This document shows positions 62,292-64,000 of a stretch of 64,000 bases of DNA, one piece after another (position 1 is the first letter of the stretch; every line of letters starts with the position of its first letter). Location of the stretch: contig OY727099.1 in the NCBI GenBank assembly GCA_963402885.1, positions 21,223,001-21,287,000 on the forward strand. Direction: 5' to 3'. The stretch comes from Antedon bifida (lineage: Eukaryota > Echinodermata > Crinoidea > Comatulida > Antedonidae). The notes under the pieces are model-generated. The model worked only from the letters and a program-made list of their open reading frames with translations. It was not told the DNA's origin and made no database searches. A program made the translations under genes and the position numbers.

Positions 62292-64000
62292 TTAAACAAT
62301 AATAGTAGAAACAAGGTATTCATGTAGTTTGAACTTAAATGAAGATATAAAATTAATAATTTTAATTTCATCTGGTAAAGAATTCCAAATTTTTGGTCCT
62401 TGAAAAGTTATATCATGCTTGCCAACCTCAGTATTAAAACAATCATAAGCATAATCAAATTTATTTCTGGTATTATAATTATGAACTGAACTAAAAGTTT
62501 GAAAATAAGTATCAAAAATTCTGGGCAGTTGATTATGTTTGAATTTAAACATAAATAAAGCAACATTTTTTGTAAGTAAGTCGTAAATATTAAGAGTATT
62601 AGATAAGACAAAAAGAGGAGCAGAATGGTGGAGGTAATGAACATTATAAACTGATCTTAAAGCTCTTTTTTGCAAAATATAAATACGGTTTAAATTAATT
62701 TTTGAAGTAAAACCCCAAACGGTTATACCATAAATTAAATGTGGCAAAAAAAGTGATTTATAAATTAATAGTAAAACGGAGGAAGGCAAGGCATGTTTAA
62801 GTTTATTGAGGACACCGACCACTCTTGATAGTTTTAATGAAATTGAATTAATATGAGAAATAAAAGATAAGTATTCGTCAATAAAAATGCCAAGAAATGT
62901 TGTTGCTTTAGTTCTTTCAATTTCGCTGATGCCGTAATATAATTTAGGAATGTTGGGGGGGATTAGTTTATTAACTGAACGAAAAATAATAAATTTGGTT
63001 TTTTTAATATTTAACGAAAGCTTATTTGATTTTAACCAGTTTGCAATTTTAGTAAGTTCTTGATTCATTAAAATAATAGCTTGGTAGATGTCCTTATGAT
63101 TAATAAATAAACTTGTATCATCTGCAAACATAACAATTTCAGCACAATCACTAATATAATTTAAATCATTGATAAATAACAGAAATAAAAGCGGACCAAG
63201 GATGGATCCCTGAGGAACACCACACGAAACTGGCCGCAGCTCAGAGACAATATCATTGATTGATATATATTGATGTCTGTTACTTAAATAATTTTCGAAC
63301 CACTTAAGTGGTATACCTCTTATACCATAGAAACGTAACTTATTAATTAAAATATCATGAGAAATACAATCAAAAGCCTTTGACAGGTCAATAAAAACTC
63401 CTACAGTAAATTGTTTATTATCAATAGCAGACAAAATATTATGGATTGAATGATGGATGGCATGTATTGTAGAATGTTGGGAACGAAAACCAAACTGAGA
63501 ATTGCTGAGGATGTTAAACTTTGTAAGAAATGAAATAGTTTGATCATAAACTATTCTTTCAAGTAGTTTAGAAATAGTTGGCAAGATGGAGATGGGCCTA
63601 TAGTTATTGATATTTGATACCTCACCACCTTTATGGATGGGTACAACTTTAGCAATTTTCATTGCATTTGGAACCACACCCTTTACTAAAGACATGTTCA
63701 TTATGAATGTTAGTGGTATAGCTAATGCCAATGGACATATCTTTAGTATATATGGACCAATGTTATCAAAACCAGGAGCTGTTGATTTTAAATTATTTAT
63801 GTATGTTACTAATTCTTGTTCACATACAGGTTTGAAAAATAATGATGAAGGAAAATTACCCTGAAGGAAATCATTGTAAGGTTGAACATTGCCATTGAAT
63901 GGAGTATTCGAAAAAGAATTTGCAATATTTGAGAAAAATGAATTAAAAGCTTCGGCTTTTTCCTTGTCATTTGTATATTCACATTGACCATTTATTAGTT
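62292..64000 (-). CDS. Element C ORF2: reverse transcriptase (partial, open through the window edge)
   Basis: One frame is open from position 64000 (INGQCEYTNDKEKAEAFNSF) to the stop at 62292, with no frameshift seen. Motifs in order: STAPGFDNIGP, INNYRPISILPTISKLLERI, QFGFRSQHSTIHA, FIDLSKAFDCISHDIL, GVPQGSILGPLLFLLFINDL, catalytic FADD, LSLNIKKTKFIIF, FLGIFIDEYLSF, LPHLIYGITVWG, LQKRALRSVY and a C-terminal GPKIWNSLPDEIK motif. This is a complete reverse transcriptase and C-terminal region. The endonuclease should lie upstream, outside the window. It is the best-preserved coding region here. TTG or internal starts within it are not the true start. Confidence 0.92.
   Translation of the reverse strand, partial: LINGQCEYTNDKEKAEAFNSFFSNIANSFSNTPFNGNVQPYNDFLQGNFPSSLFFKPVCEQELVTYINNLKSTAPGFDNIGPYILKICPLALAIPLTFIMNMSLVKGVVPNAMKIAKVVPIHKGGEVSNINNYRPISILPTISKLLERIVYDQTISFLTKFNILSNSQFGFRSQHSTIHAIHHSIHNILSAIDNKQFTVGVFIDLSKAFDCISHDILINKLRFYGIRGIPLKWFENYLSNRHQYISINDIVSELRPVSCGVPQGSILGPLLFLLFINDLNYISDCAEIVMFADDTSLFINHKDIYQAIILMNQELTKIANWLKSNKLSLNIKKTKFIIFRSVNKLIPPNIPKLYYGISEIERTKATTFLGIFIDEYLSFISHINSISLKLSRVVGVLNKLKHALPSSVLLLIYKSLFLPHLIYGITVWGFTSKINLNRIYILQKRALRSVYNVHYLHHSAPLFVLSNTLNIYDLLTKNVALFMFKFKHNQLPRIFDTYFQTFSSVHNYNTRNKFDYAYDCFNTEVGKHDITFQGPKIWNSLPDEIKIINFISSFKFKLHEYLVSTIIV

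Larger units (their letters stand above)
62008..64000 (-). mobile_element. Non-LTR retrotransposon, element C, 3' part (continues beyond the window)
   Basis: This minus-strand element ends in TTGATTGATA followed by an uninterrupted A run of 35 (T run at 62008-62042 on the plus strand), joined to satellite at AGGATAT. The other elements end in short repeats without such an A run. The 5' part and the target duplication lie outside the window. Confidence 0.92.

Overview
The window is non-genic DNA from an animal genome, most likely a marine invertebrate. The guess rests on AT-richness and on retroelement proteins of the CR1/L2/Crack type common in such genomes; the species cannot be named. I see no host protein gene, tRNA or rRNA. 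About 42 kb of the 64 kb (roughly two thirds) is one satellite DNA with a 66-68 bp monomer, always in the same orientation, in an estimated 630 copies. The rest is transposable elements that landed in this array, so the window reads as one long satellite field, probably heterochromatic, cut into six pieces by insertions.

Layout: 1-3252 non-LTR retrotransposon element A, copy 1 (plus strand, enters from outside the window, broken, 3' end missing). 3252-17678 satellite with 1745-bp and 948-bp higher-order duplications. 17679-25136 element A, copy 2 (plus strand), split by a 3086-bp foldback DNA transposon at 21391-24476 that itself carries a smaller inverted-repeat element. 25137-28985 satellite. 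28986-30510 5'-truncated non-LTR element D (minus). 30511-40755 satellite with an 807-bp higher-order unit in three tandem copies. 40756-42890 5'-truncated non-LTR element B (minus). 42891-43423 satellite. 43424-47287 element A, copy 3 (minus, 5'-truncated). 47288-54280 satellite. 54281-55640 solo LTR with a perfect 5-bp target duplication. 55641-62007 satellite. 62008-64000 non-LTR element C (minus, open reading frame running out of the window).

How the parts relate: the satellite monomer is a hairpin, with 12-bp arms CACTGTGCGCTA and TAGCGCACAGTG around an inner TACC/GGTA stem. Four of the six insertions whose satellite junctions are visible have a breakpoint at or next to the apex of that hairpin. 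The four non-LTR families (A, B, C, D) differ in sequence and tail repeat, but each has a 3'-UTR stem-loop close to the tail; A, B and C share the nested form with an inner AAGC-4nt-GCTT hairpin. This is the kind of signal that CR1/L2-group reverse transcriptases use to choose their template. All three A copies are dead: frameshifts, one nonsense codon, internal deletions and the DNA transposon insertion. B, D and C keep uninterrupted reverse transcriptase frames; C may belong to a complete copy.
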